A DNA stretch of 64,000 nt from Streptomyces sp. TG1A-60 (GTDB taxonomy: Bacteria > Actinomycetota > Actinomycetes > Streptomycetales > Streptomycetaceae). Below the pieces are notes generated by a model that worked only from the letters and a program-made list of their open reading frames with translations, ran no database searches and was not told where the DNA came from. How positions within the stretch are numbered: the first letter of the stretch is position 1; each line of letters begins with the position of its first letter. The translations under genes and the position numbers were made by a program. Positions 8,644 through 16,211 of the stretch are shown one piece after another. The DNA lies in the NCBI RefSeq assembly GCF_037201975.1, contig NZ_CP147520.1, positions 1 to 64,000 of the forward strand. The letters run 5' to 3'.

Positions 8644-8829
8644 GGCGACTGGACCGCCGTCCGGTGTCAGCCGGTTGCGGAGAACGGTGACATCGTCGCC
8701 GCCACGCTCGACGGCGAGGCCACCGTCAAGCGCTTCAAGCGTGAGGACGGCCATGTCTGACTCCTCCCGCACAACTCGGCGTACGAGCCGATCCCGGGCG
8801 ACGACGCGGCGGTACTGCGGCGCGTCTAA
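8644..8829 (+). pseudogene. lexA: Decayed C-terminal fragment of lexA
   Basis: The frame reads [20 protein letters not shown], then [17 protein letters not shown], a stop (TGA at 8758-8760 where LexA has Trp), then LLPHNSAYEPIPGDDA and AVLRRV before a TAA. This is the catalytic C-terminus of the Streptomyces SOS repressor, including the K of the Ser-Lys dyad. The upstream DNA-binding domain and active-site serine are absent. A few residues near the end (ILGKV in intact LexA, as I recall) are also deleted. It cannot be functional. It is a leftover of recombination, and the inverted repeat starts about 10 bases after it. Confidence 0.85.
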
Positions 8830-8838
8830 CAGTGAGCC

Positions 8839-9005
8839 CTGTGCAACATGAAGTTTGCAGGTCACGGGTGCTGGTGTGAAGGGCGGGCGGGATACTCGTG
8901 CTGGGCGTCGGCCGGTGTCCACGGTGAAGATCGTCTGGCGTGCCGGTCTGGGCCGGTTGCCGGGTTCCGCTGCGTCGGCCACCGCGTCGCTCCTACGATC
9001 CGTGA
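8839..9005 (+). repeat. Inverted repeat, left copy (IS end remnant)
   Basis: About 80% identical overall to the inverted copy at 12368-12533, and nearly identical over the outer ~60 bases beginning CTGTGCAACATGAAG. The homology stops abruptly at CGATCCGT. In the right copy the same sequence precedes an IS accessory gene, so this copy looks like the orphaned end of the same element type. The last bases of the GlxA-type regulator gene lie 18 bases further in. Confidence 0.75.
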
Positions 9006-9023
9006 CTGGTTCCCGCAGCTTGA

Positions 9024-9977
9024 TTACCGGGTTTCGCCGAAGGTCCGTCGGTAGGCGCCGGGTGTGGTGCCGAGGTTCGCCCGGAAGCGGCGGCGCAGGT
9101 TGACTGCCGAGGTGAGTCCGACCCGGGTGGCGATGGCTTCGACCGGAAGGTTGGTCTGTTCCAGCAGTACCCGTGCCGCGTCGAGGCGCTGGCCGAGCAG
9201 CCACTGTCCCGGGCTGGTGCCGAGCTGTTCGGTGAACCGGCGGGCGAGGGTTCGGCTGGACAGCCCGGCGTGTTCGGCGAGCCGGTCGAGGGTCAGTCGG
9301 GTGTCGAGGTGGGAGGTGGCCCACTCCAGCAGTGGCGCCAATGACTCGTCCGCCCTGGCCGGGGCGGGCTGTGTGGCGTACTGGAGTTGGCTGCCCTCCC
9401 GGTGTGGCGGCAGCACCATGCTCCGGGCGATCCGGGCGGCGTGTGCCGCGCCGTGGTCGGAGCGTACGAGGTGTAGGCACAGGTCGATGCCTGCGCCGGT
9501 TCCGGCGCTGGTCGCCACGTCGCCGTGGTCCACGTAGAGCACGTCCGGGTCTACCTGCACCTCGGGGAAGGTGGTGGCGAGTTGGGTGGTGCGGCGCCAG
9601 TGGGTGGTGGCGCGGCGGCCGTCGAGCAGTCCGGCCTGGGCGAGGACGAACGCCCCCGTGCAGATGGCGACGATCCTCGCCCCGCGCTGGTGGGCGGCCC
9701 GCAGCGCCTCGGTGACGGTCGGCGGCACAGGTGTGCCGGGCGGCTGCCAACCGGGGACGATCACGGTGTCCGCCTCCTGCAGGGCTGCCAGCCCTGCGTC
9801 GACGAGCATCGCGTAGCCGACGGTGGTCTGCAGGGGCCCGGGGCGCTCCGCGCAGATCCGGAAGCTGTAGTGGGCCGGCTCGTCCTGCGGGACGGTGCCG
9901 AAGACCTCGGCGGCACAGGCGAGTTCGAAGGGTGACTGGGGCGGGTTGAGCAGGGCTACCACCCGGTGGAGGCTCAT
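9024..9977 (-). CDS. GlxA/FtrA-type transcriptional regulator (DJ-1/PfpI domain + AraC HTH)
   Basis: A 317-aa regulator. Residues ~1-185 form a DJ-1/PfpI-like glutamine-amidotransferase fold, with the elbow VAICTGAFVLAQAG and the downstream ATSAGTGAGIDLCLHLV typical of GlxA-family regulators. Residues ~215-315 are a double AraC helix-turn-helix (DRLAEHAGLSSRTLARRF and VEAIATRVGLTSAVNLRRRF). Such proteins usually activate a neighbouring operon in response to a small molecule, and the amidotransferase part is non-enzymatic. The ATG at 9977 begins at the family's usual N-terminus (RVVALL). It is divergent from the hydrolase gene across 70 bases, so the hydrolase is the probable target. Both lie inside the inverted-repeat block. 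Confidence 0.85.
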   Translation of the reverse strand: MSLHRVVALLNPPQSPFELACAAEVFGTVPQDEPAHYSFRICAERPGPLQTTVGYAMLVDAGLAALQEADTVIVPGWQPPGTPVPPTVTEALRAAHQRGARIVAICTGAFVLAQAGLLDGRRATTHWRRTTQLATTFPEVQVDPDVLYVDHGDVATSAGTGAGIDLCLHLVRSDHGAAHAARIARSMVLPPHREGSQLQYATQPAPARADESLAPLLEWATSHLDTRLTLDRLAEHAGLSSRTLARRFTEQLGTSPGQWLLGQRLDAARVLLEQTNLPVEAIATRVGLTSAVNLRRRFRANLGTTPGAYRRTFGETR

Positions 9978-10047
9978 GGCAAGAATATATCCATGGGTGT
10001 CTTTCTTGACTCTCGGCCGGGGGGCCGGCCCCGGTCACAGTGGTCCC
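9978..10047. promoter_or_regulatory. Divergent promoter region with inverted repeat
   Basis: The 70 bases between the divergent regulator and hydrolase genes contain an AT-rich patch (AAGAATATAT) and an inverted repeat CAAGAA (9980-9985) / TTCTTG (10003-10008) with a 17-base spacer. It sits beside the regulator start, so it is a candidate operator. No -35/-10 pair is clear enough to assign. Confidence 0.35.
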
Positions 10048-10887
10048 ATGAGTGAAACCACTGAGACGAGAGTGTTGAGGACCGCGGTCCAGGTCGACGG
10101 CGAGGCGGCCAGCTACCTGACCGTGGAGCAGGACGGCCCGGTCGTGTTGCTGCTGCATGGCACGTATTGGAGCCGTGTCTGGCTTCCGGTGCTGGGCGGC
10201 CTCGCGGAGGCGGGGCTGCGGCCCGTTGCGCTCGATCTCCCCGGACTGGGGCGCTCGGGAGGCGAGCTCACCCTGGAGACGGCCACGGTCCCGGCCCTTG
10301 CGGATTGGGTGGCGCGATTCGCGTCCGCGCTGAAGGTCTCCGGGCCGATCGCGGTGGCAGGTCATGACATCGGCGGCGCCGTCGCCCAGCATCTCCTCGC
10401 CCACGATCGGCTGGAGGTGTCCCGGCTGGCCTTGGCCAACTCGGTCCTCTACGACTCCTGGCCAGTGCCTGGCGTGGCCCGGTTCCGGGACCCGGAGGTC
10501 GTCGCGGCGACCACCGCCGATGAATTTCTCGCCGCCCGCCGACAGGCCGTGACAACGGCGCTGGCCGGTGCCGCCACCAAGCAGCGGATCGCTGACTATC
10601 TGGATCCGTGGACCGCTCCGCGGGTTCGCCGCTCTTGGATGGCCATGGCGGGCGCGGCCGACAGCCGCTACACCCTTGATCTCGTTCCCGCGCTGCAGCG
10701 GTCCACGACGCCCAAGTTGCTGATCTGGGGCGAGGACGACAGCTTCCAGAAGGTGGAGTACGCCGAGCGGTTCGCCTTGGAGATCCCGCACACCACGCTC
10801 ATACGTATCCCAGAAGCGGGGCACATCCCCACGGAGAACGCCTCCAGCCAGGTCGCCCGCGCGCTCATCGATTTCTTTACGGAGTAG
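10048..10887 (+). CDS. Alpha/beta hydrolase with Asp nucleophile (epoxide hydrolase / haloalkane dehalogenase type)
   Basis: A 279-aa cytosolic alpha/beta hydrolase. The ATG at 10048 opens MSETTETRV; an in-frame ATG at 9895 would start inside the divergent regulator gene. Motifs are the oxyanion HG of LLLHGTYW (~33), the nucleophile elbow AGHDIGG (~105) with Asp rather than Ser, the acid in WGEDDS (~229) and the catalytic His in AGHIPTEN (~259). An Asp nucleophile points to epoxide hydrolase or dehalogenase chemistry and away from esterase activity. The substrate is unknown. The gene is divergent from a GlxA-type regulator that probably controls it, and it is not part of the PKS cluster. Confidence 0.8.
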   Translation: MSETTETRVLRTAVQVDGEAASYLTVEQDGPVVLLLHGTYWSRVWLPVLGGLAEAGLRPVALDLPGLGRSGGELTLETATVPALADWVARFASALKVSGPIAVAGHDIGGAVAQHLLAHDRLEVSRLALANSVLYDSWPVPGVARFRDPEVVAATTADEFLAARRQAVTTALAGAATKQRIADYLDPWTAPRVRRSWMAMAGAADSRYTLDLVPALQRSTTPKLLIWGEDDSFQKVEYAERFALEIPHTTLIRIPEAGHIPTENASSQVARALIDFFTE

Positions 10888-10968
10888 AGGTCTGCCTGTT
10901 CTGCATGGCTGACCTCCTGTACGTGACCAGCACATTGGTCGAGGTGTGACTTCGGCGAAGATCGTCGG

Positions 10969-11809
10969 TCATCGGGATACTTCGCGGTTGGTGAGGACGA
11001 GTAGGGCCCTGACCAGGGCGGTCGCCCACCTCGGGTCGGTGCGTACCTTGCCGAGGACGCGCCAGTTTTTCAGGTGGGCGAAGCCGTGCTCGACCGGTGC
11101 CCGGACGGCGGCCAGCGCCTTGTTGGACAGTTTCTGCCCGCGCGTGAGCGGCCGGTTCCGGGCGGCTTTGTAGCCGGTGATCACCGCCGGGTCGGCGGCG
11201 GGGGCACTGTCGTCGAGTCCGACGAATCCCAGGTCGGCGATGGCTCCGAGGCCGGCCGCCCGCAGCTTGGCGGTGAGCTGGTCGTGGCGGCAGGCGGTGA
11301 TCTCCGAGGTCCGTCCCGGCCGGGCCGCGGAGACCCAGAGCAGCCGGCCCCGGTCGTCAGTGAGCGCGATCACGAGCAGGCCATGGCATTTGCTTTTGCC
11401 GGAGTAGTTCTTCCGGTTCTCCGTGCCGGTGCGCCGCCGGGTGCGGATCAGCGTGCCGTCCAGCAGCACCACCCCGCCACCCTTCCGGGCGATCTTCTTG
11501 CACGCCCGGTCCAGGCGCGGGGCGCGGGCGGCCAGCAGGCCGACGACCTCGCGGACCCACCGGGTGACGGTGGTGCGGTGTATGCCGTTGCCGCCGGCCA
11601 GGTCGCCCGGCCGCTGGTCACAGCGCAGTACCGCCAGCACGAGGGCGGCGATCTTTCCCGGGGGCAGCGCCCGCCACCGGGAGCCGATCTTCTTCAGGTG
11701 GCCGCGTATCAGGTCCGGCGAGCCAGTTCAGGGTGGCACTCGACAGCGGCAGGCGGACCGTGTAGACAAGGCCGTCAGGGCCCTCGGCGGCGTGGTTGTT
11801 TTTCTTCAC
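10969..11809 (-). pseudogene. Frameshifted IS5-family transposase
   Basis: The 5' part starts MKKNNHAAEGPDGLVYTVRL (from 11809) and loses frame near 11710. The rest continues in the next frame as LIRGHLKKIGSRW, then a 223-aa DDE domain ending at 10969. One extra base around 11708-11712 accounts for the shift. DDE motifs are visible: VVLLDGTLIRT, IADLGFVGLDD and APVEHGFAHLKNW. The family match is IS5-like (DDE_Tnp_4). Some IS5 relatives use programmed frameshifting, but I see no classic slippery heptamer, so decay is the simpler reading. It lies 64 bases downstream of the accessory gene on the same strand. Confidence 0.8.
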
Positions 11810-11873
11810 ACCAAACTCAACTGCCGCCGGGGGCCTGCCGGTTACGCCCCTTCGGCGCCCGCCTCCCGCGCGG

Positions 11874-12329
11874 TCAGCGGCGTGCCGTGAACCTTCCGTC
11901 GAGTCGTTTGTGCAGCCAGCCGCGGTCGGCGAGCTTGGTCATCTTCGCCCGCAACGGTTCCAGCTTGCCGCGCACCGTCATCTGAAGGCCCAGCTCCTCA
12001 CCGACGCCCCTGACCTGGACCGGGCCGTCGGCGGCCCGCACGATCGCCAGGATCCTGCGGTAGTCACCGGGCAGGGCGGCCTCGTCGGGAGTCTCGCTGC
12101 GGTGCGGGATCAGCAGTACCGCCCGCCCCGCCACCCGGGCGGGAGTCGGGGCAACGGCCGCGGCGGCCTCCGCCGCGGCCCGGTCCTGCTCAGCCAGCCG
12201 GTTCAGGACCCGCTCGGCGATCACCAGCTCTTCCCGCTCGGCCTGGACCTCCTGCAGCTGCTTGACCAACTCCTCGGCGAGCGTGTCCAGTTCACTCCGG
12301 CGAGCCGTGATCCGTTCCAGCTCCTGCAT
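11874..12329 (-). CDS. IS-associated accessory protein (151 aa, coiled coil + winged-helix-like)
   Basis: The ATG at 12329 follows GGGAGGGCG. Residues ~1-60 form a heptad-rich coiled coil (LEELVKQLQEVQAEREELVIAE pattern, seen in two overlapping stretches). Residues ~85-151 look like a small winged helix (YRRILAIVRAADGPVQVRGVGEELG, then KMTKLADRGWLHK). I recall close relatives, encoded with IS transposases in many Streptomyces genomes; their function is unknown to me. The order here is repeat end, this gene, transposase, all on the minus strand, consistent with a two-gene IS element. The frame is open and may still be expressed although the transposase is broken. Confidence 0.7.
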   Translation of the reverse strand: MQELERITARRSELDTLAEELVKQLQEVQAEREELVIAERVLNRLAEQDRAAAEAAAAVAPTPARVAGRAVLLIPHRSETPDEAALPGDYRRILAIVRAADGPVQVRGVGEELGLQMTVRGKLEPLRAKMTKLADRGWLHKRLDGRFTARR

Positions 12330-12367
12330 CGCCACGCCCTCCCACGCTCTCCTGACGTACCGACCCG

Positions 12368-12533
12368 GTGACGGATCGTAAAAGCAGCACGGCAGTCGGC
12401 GCAGCAGAACCCGACAACGCCTCCGGCCGACGAGCCGGACGATCTTCACCATGGACACCGGCTGACGACCAGCGTGAGTATCCCGCCCGCCCTTCACACC
12501 AGACCCGCGACCTGCAAACTTCATGTTGCACAG
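12368..12533 (-). repeat. Inverted repeat, right copy (IS end)
   Basis: Reverse complement of the copy at 8839-9005. It begins (minus strand) with CTGTGCAACATGAAG at ~12533 and runs inwards to ~12368, 38 bases upstream of the accessory gene start. It is probably the terminal region of the IS element whose accessory and transposase genes follow. The outer side cuts into a coding remnant. Confidence 0.75.
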
Positions 12534-12834
12534 TGCTCAATGGGCCCTGCACCCCGCCCCGCTGGCCGTCTCGCCCGCTCTGCCCTCCGCCCTGCGGCTG
12601 ACCGCACTCGCCCTGGCCGCCCACAGCACTGCTGAGGCGGGCGGGGCCGAACTCGAGGCCCTCACCCGCCAATGCGGGCAGCCGCCCCAGCAGCTGGAGG
12701 ACCTCCTCGACCAGCTGGTCCGTGCCCGCCTCGTGACCACCTGGCACCACCATCACGACAGCGACGAGGTCAGGTGGGAGCTGCCCGCGCACTCTCCGCC
12801 CAGCGAAGGCGTCACCCAAGAGGCCGGCGGGTAA
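12534..12834 (+). pseudogene. 5'-truncated winged-helix DNA-binding protein
   Basis: From about 12540 the plus strand shows good Streptomyces coding bias and reads ALRLTALALAAHSTAEAGGAE, LEALTRQCGQPPQQLEDLLDQLV, then ARLVTTWHHHHDSDEVRWELP and a stop at 12832. This resembles the C-terminal winged helix of a larger helix-turn-helix protein. The N-terminal part is missing at the boundary of the inverted repeat, so the gene was cut by that element. Its parent family cannot be fixed from this fragment. Confidence 0.6.
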
Positions 12835-12902
12835 AGGCGGCACGGTGGCCCGTATACCTGGCCCCGGCCATCCTGCCGCTGCGCGTGCCGGCGGGGCACC
12901 TC

Positions 12903-13447
12903 CTTTGCTTCGCTGCTGTCTCAGCGGTATATCGGCGGCACGAAGTCGAGCCGGGACGCATCTGCGCTGACACGGCTCTACAAGTGGGCGAAGGCCAGTC
13001 CCCTCCCGGTGGACGTGGGGCGGCGCGGGGGCAGGGCGGGAGCGCATCAGCAGTCCGGCCGACCGATTCACCGGCCGCGATGTTCTGGCTGACTCCGCGG
13101 ACCTGGAGGTTGTGGCTGGACCTGGGCCTTCGAGGGCTCGGTCGCGACGGGGCGCCGCTGCCCGGCTGGGACGGACGGACCGCGCTGCGGAACACCTCGT
13201 TCGTTGGGCTGACGCTGAGCGCGGGGCTGCGGCGGCAGGAGGCCGACGCGGCCACTCCGGTCCGGGCGCTACTGCCACGGTCAGGTGGCCCGCGCTCTGT
13301 CGCGGTCGAAGCGTGACCGGACCTGCTACGCGTCGGTCGAGTCGGTGCGCCAGGTCGGCGCCTACCCGAGTCCGGGCGGGCGTAGCTGTCCAACGCGCCC
13401 AGGAGGAAGGCCTCTACGAGAAGCTCAGCACGATTGACCCCTGGTAG
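12903..13447 (+). pseudogene. Degenerate tyrosine-recombinase (integrase) gene
   Basis: Coding similarity jumps between frames. One frame gives RYIGGTKSSRDASALTRLYKW with ASPLPVDVG, like the core-binding domain of actinobacterial integrases. The next gives DRFTGRDVL, then TPRTWRLWLDLGLRG, WDGRTALRNTSFVGL and SAGLRRQEA (the catalytic-domain entry with its Arg). Another gives SRSKRDRTCYASVESVRQV and VQRAQEEGLYEKL. At least two frameshifts separate these parts and the His-x-x-Arg/Tyr end is not found, so the gene is dead. It may mark an old insertion beside the biosynthetic cluster. The call rests on memory of similar integrases. Confidence 0.55.
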
Positions 13448-13639
13448 CGCCCGGGACCGGGTCGACGGAATGGTGGCGCACCAGCGGCTCCCGGTGTATC
13501 TGCACGCTCGTTGAGCGCCGAGTACGCGGAACTGGGGTCAATGCTGGGGCAGGTACCGGGGCGGTCGTCCCCGCCGGTGCGCAAGGCTCGTCATCCGTGA
13601 CGACTTCGCGCCCGTTGCCGGGCTTCCCAGGAGCGCCTC

Positions 13640-14341
13640 GTGAGTGACCTCCCCCTCGGTGAGACCGCACGCACGCGGCTGCGTACCCACCTCGCGGCCC
13701 AGCGTCAGCGCTACTTGGTCTACCTGGGCGGCTGTCTGCTGTTCTCCAGTGGGGCGGCCGCCTTCATCCACGCCGACCTGGGCACCGACCCCCTCGACGT
13801 CTTCGCACTCGGGATCCTCGAACACGCCCCGTTGACCATCGGCATCGTCCAGGCCGCGGTGGCCGTGGTGTGCCTCGTCATATGGGCGGCCTGGAACCGG
13901 CGACGGCCCCCGCTATCGCCGTTCTTCACGTTCTTCCTGTGCGGCAGCATGATCGACGTGCTGCGGGCCGCGGAAGCAGCCGGCCACCTGCCGCTCCCGG
14001 ACGGCGGCATCATGGCCGTCGGCGTCCTGCTATGCACGTACGGGTCCGCGCTGATCATCATGAGTGGCGTCGGGATCCGCGTCATGGACCTGGTGGCCAT
14101 CTCCATGACGCACCGCTGGCGCTGGCCGTTCTGGGCCGCCAAGGGCAGCCTCGAACTCGTGTTGCTGGGCTGCGGATACGTCCTCGGCGGGCCCGTCGGA
14201 CTCGGCACGATCTGCTTTCTGGTGTTCGTCGACACCCTGATCCAGCCCTGCATGTCGCTCACGACCCGGCTGTTCTCCCTGCGCAACCACGGACTGGAAC
14301 AACCCACCCCGGTTCCTGCCTACCGGACCGATCCCGCCTGA
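13640..14341 (+). CDS. YczE/YitT-like integral membrane protein
   Basis: A 233-aa membrane protein with about five hydrophobic segments (~27-45, 66-83, 95-110, 125-145, 170-195). The GTG start follows CCAGGAGCG. The motif AAAFIHADLGTDPLDVFALG and the second half ALIIMSGVGIRVMDLVAISM are typical of the YczE/YyaS/YitT group. A Bacillus YczE is reported, as I recall, to be needed for lipopeptide production, but its mechanism is unknown. Here the gene is 17 bases upstream of the KAS III gene and heads a three-gene unit that converges on the PKS operon. A link to polyketide export or regulation is possible but unproven. Confidence 0.7.
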   Translation: MSDLPLGETARTRLRTHLAAQRQRYLVYLGGCLLFSSGAAAFIHADLGTDPLDVFALGILEHAPLTIGIVQAAVAVVCLVIWAAWNRRRPPLSPFFTFFLCGSMIDVLRAAEAAGHLPLPDGGIMAVGVLLCTYGSALIIMSGVGIRVMDLVAISMTHRWRWPFWAAKGSLELVLLGCGYVLGGPVGLGTICFLVFVDTLIQPCMSLTTRLFSLRNHGLEQPTPVPAYRTDPA

Positions 14342-14358
14342 CCGAGAGGCCTTCCACC

Positions 14359-15414
14359 ATGCTTCTGTCCGACCTGTACATCGCGGGTCTGGGCGCCCGT
14401 ATCCCCGAGCGCGTCACCACGAAGGAGGCCGTGGCCGCCGGGTGGTACGACGCGGCGGAGGCGGAGGCCCTCAGCTGGGAGTCGGTGGCCGTCGCGGGCG
14501 ACGTGCCCGCCCCGGACCTGGCGATCGCAGCCGCGCACCAGGCCCTTGAGGTGTCCGGGCACGCCCCCTCCGAGGTCGACATCCTGATGCACGTGTCGTG
14601 CAACCACCAGGGCCCCGACCTGTGGTCCCCGCAGCACTACGTCCTGCGTAACACCGTCGGCGGGAGCATCCCCGCCCTGGAGATCCGCCAGGGCTGCAAC
14701 GGCTTCCTCGCCGCGATGGAACTCGCCGGCACCTACCTGGCGGCGGCCGAGGACCGTACAGCCGCCCTGATCACGTCGGCGGACAACTGGGGGGACCCGC
14801 TGGTCGACCGGTGGCGGGCCACCCCCGGCGGCCTGTTCGGCGACGCGGCGACGGCCTGCGTGCTGTCCCGCCGGACCGGCTTCGCACGGCTGGTCAACGT
14901 CCGTGCCGTGTCCCTGCCGGAACTGGAGGAGCTGAACCGGGGCGGCGAGCCGCTCTTCCCGCCGGGGTGCACGACGGGCGTCAAGGTCGACCTGCGGGAG
15001 CGTGCCGCCACGTACAAGGGCGGTCAGGACCTGGTGAACGCGGGGCAGTTGATGGGCGAGACGCAGCGCGCCCTCATCAAGGAAACCCTTGACGAGGCGG
15101 GGCTCGCCCCAGGCGACATCACCCGCGTCGCCCACCAGTTCGTCGGCGACCTGAACGTGCTCCACCGCCTGCTGGAACCATTCGGCGAGGAAGCCGGTGT
15201 CACCAAGGGCGTGTGGGACTTCGGGCGTTCGGTCGGGCACACGGGCGCCAACGACCAGACCAGCGGCCTGCACCACCTGGTGTCGACCGGTCAGCTGCGG
15301 CGCGGTGACCGGGTGATGCTGCTGGGCGCCGGGGCCGGGATCTCCTTCTCGTGCGCCGTCGTGGAGATGCTGGACGTCCCCTCGTGGGCCGCCGTGCCGG
15401 ACCGGGCCGCATGA
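14359..15414 (+). CDS. KAS III-like ketoacyl synthase / acyltransferase
   Basis: A 351-aa thiolase-fold enzyme of the FabH superfamily. The catalytic triad is visible: Cys in IRQGCNGFLAAME (~114), His in VAHQFVGDLN (~259) and Asn in GHTGANDQTSG (~297). The glycine-rich C-terminus is LLGAGAGISFSCAVVEML. The ATG at 14359 is preceded by GAGAGG. In secondary metabolism such enzymes either condense a starter with malonyl-ACP or act as acyl transferases (the CerJ/ChlB type). The overlapping thioesterase gene supports a role in polyketide handling. It lacks the expected context for an HMG-CoA-synthase-like beta-branching enzyme (no free ACP, ECH or decarboxylating KS nearby). The exact substrate is unknown. 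Confidence 0.8.
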   Translation: MLLSDLYIAGLGARIPERVTTKEAVAAGWYDAAEAEALSWESVAVAGDVPAPDLAIAAAHQALEVSGHAPSEVDILMHVSCNHQGPDLWSPQHYVLRNTVGGSIPALEIRQGCNGFLAAMELAGTYLAAAEDRTAALITSADNWGDPLVDRWRATPGGLFGDAATACVLSRRTGFARLVNVRAVSLPELEELNRGGEPLFPPGCTTGVKVDLRERAATYKGGQDLVNAGQLMGETQRALIKETLDEAGLAPGDITRVAHQFVGDLNVLHRLLEPFGEEAGVTKGVWDFGRSVGHTGANDQTSGLHHLVSTGQLRRGDRVMLLGAGAGISFSCAVVEMLDVPSWAAVPDRAA

Positions 15415-16193
15415 CGGTCGACGCACCGGTCCAGCTGGCCAATCTGTGGGCGCTGCGGATGCGGGAGGCCACGGCGCCCGCTCCGCTGCTGCGGCTGATC
15501 TGCGTCCCCTACGCGGGTGGTGGCGCCGCCGTCTACCACGGCTGGGCGGACCGCCTGCCGGGCGTGATCGAGCCGTGGGCGGTGCGCATGCCCGGCCGCG
15601 ACGCCCGGCTGCACGAACCGCTGCGCACGGACCTGGTGGCGACGGCGGGGGAACTGGCCGACGCCCTCGCGCCCCTGCTGACGCAGCCGTACGCCTTCTT
15701 CGGGCACAGCCTCGGCGCGCTCCTGGCGTTCGAGACGGTGCGGGCGCTGCGGGAGCGGGGTGCGCCGGAGCCGGCCTTGCTGGCCGTGTCGGCGCGCAAT
15801 CCCCCGCAGCAGCGCACGTACGGGGGCGGCGTGCACCGGCTGCCGGACGACGAGTATCTCGACGTGCTGGACAGCCGGTACGGGGCCATCCCGCCGCTGC
15901 TGCGGGAGGACGCGCAGATGCGGGCGCTCTACCTGCCGATCCTGCGCGCAGACACGACCATGCTGGAGACGTACCGCTATGTGCCGGGGCGGCCGCTTGG
16001 GTGCCCCGTCGTTGCCTACGGTGGTGCCGAGGACCCGGAGACGTCGGCGGCGACGCTGGGTGCCTGGGCGGAGGTGACGGGCGCCGGGTGTGCCACGGAC
16101 GTGCTGCCCGGCGGGCACTTCTTCCTGGGGTCGTCGCGGGAGGAGTTGCTCGGCCTCCTGTCGGCCGAGCTGCTGAGGGCTCTCGTGCCCTGA
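15411..16193 (+). CDS. Type II thioesterase
   Basis: A 260-aa alpha/beta hydrolase whose ATG overlaps the KAS III stop (ATGA), so translation is coupled. It has the N-terminal CVPYAGGGAAVYHGW typical of type II thioesterases, the nucleophile elbow FGHSLGALLAFE (Ser ~100), an Asp in YGGAEDPET (~207) and His in GGHFFL (~236). Such enzymes remove mis-primed or stalled acyl groups from carrier proteins of PKS/NRPS lines. The gene converges with the methyltransferase gene of the PKS operon, with only 18 bases between them. It is the best candidate editing enzyme for the adjacent assembly line. Confidence 0.88.
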   Translation: MTVDAPVQLANLWALRMREATAPAPLLRLICVPYAGGGAAVYHGWADRLPGVIEPWAVRMPGRDARLHEPLRTDLVATAGELADALAPLLTQPYAFFGHSLGALLAFETVRALRERGAPEPALLAVSARNPPQQRTYGGGVHRLPDDEYLDVLDSRYGAIPPLLREDAQMRALYLPILRADTTMLETYRYVPGRPLGCPVVAYGGAEDPETSAATLGAWAEVTGAGCATDVLPGGHFFLGSSREELLGLLSAELLRALVP

Positions 16194-16211
16194 GGGGACG
16201 TCACGTGCGGG

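Larger units (their letters stand above)
8839..12533. mobile_element. 3.7-kb block bounded by ~165-bp inverted repeats
   Basis: The copies at 8839-9005 and 12368-12533 are inverted with respect to each other. Each is flanked outside by a broken gene: a lexA remnant to the left and a 5'-truncated DNA-binding protein to the right. Between them lie a GlxA-type regulator, a hydrolase, a frameshifted IS5-like transposase and its accessory gene. The block may have moved as one composite element, or two IS copies of opposite orientation may have trapped it. No target duplication is evident. Boundaries are approximate. Confidence 0.55.

Noticed and set aside
8620..10935. A 771-codon minus-strand open frame through the lexA remnant, the regulator and the hydrolase
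   Set aside because: It overlaps two better-supported genes in other frames and its product is low-complexity Arg/Pro-rich sequence.
11618..11809. A separate 63-aa gene upstream of the transposase
   Set aside because: Its sequence is the N-terminus of the transposase and joins the 223-aa frame after a single-base shift.
12812..13393. A 193-codon minus-strand open frame opposite the integrase remnant
   Set aside because: It has no recognisable sequence, and the plus strand carries clear but frameshifted integrase similarity over the same bases.
14359..15414. HMG-CoA-synthase-like beta-branching enzyme
   Set aside because: The protein is FabH-like, and the rest of a beta-branching cassette (free ACP, decarboxylase KS, ECH pair) is absent from the window.
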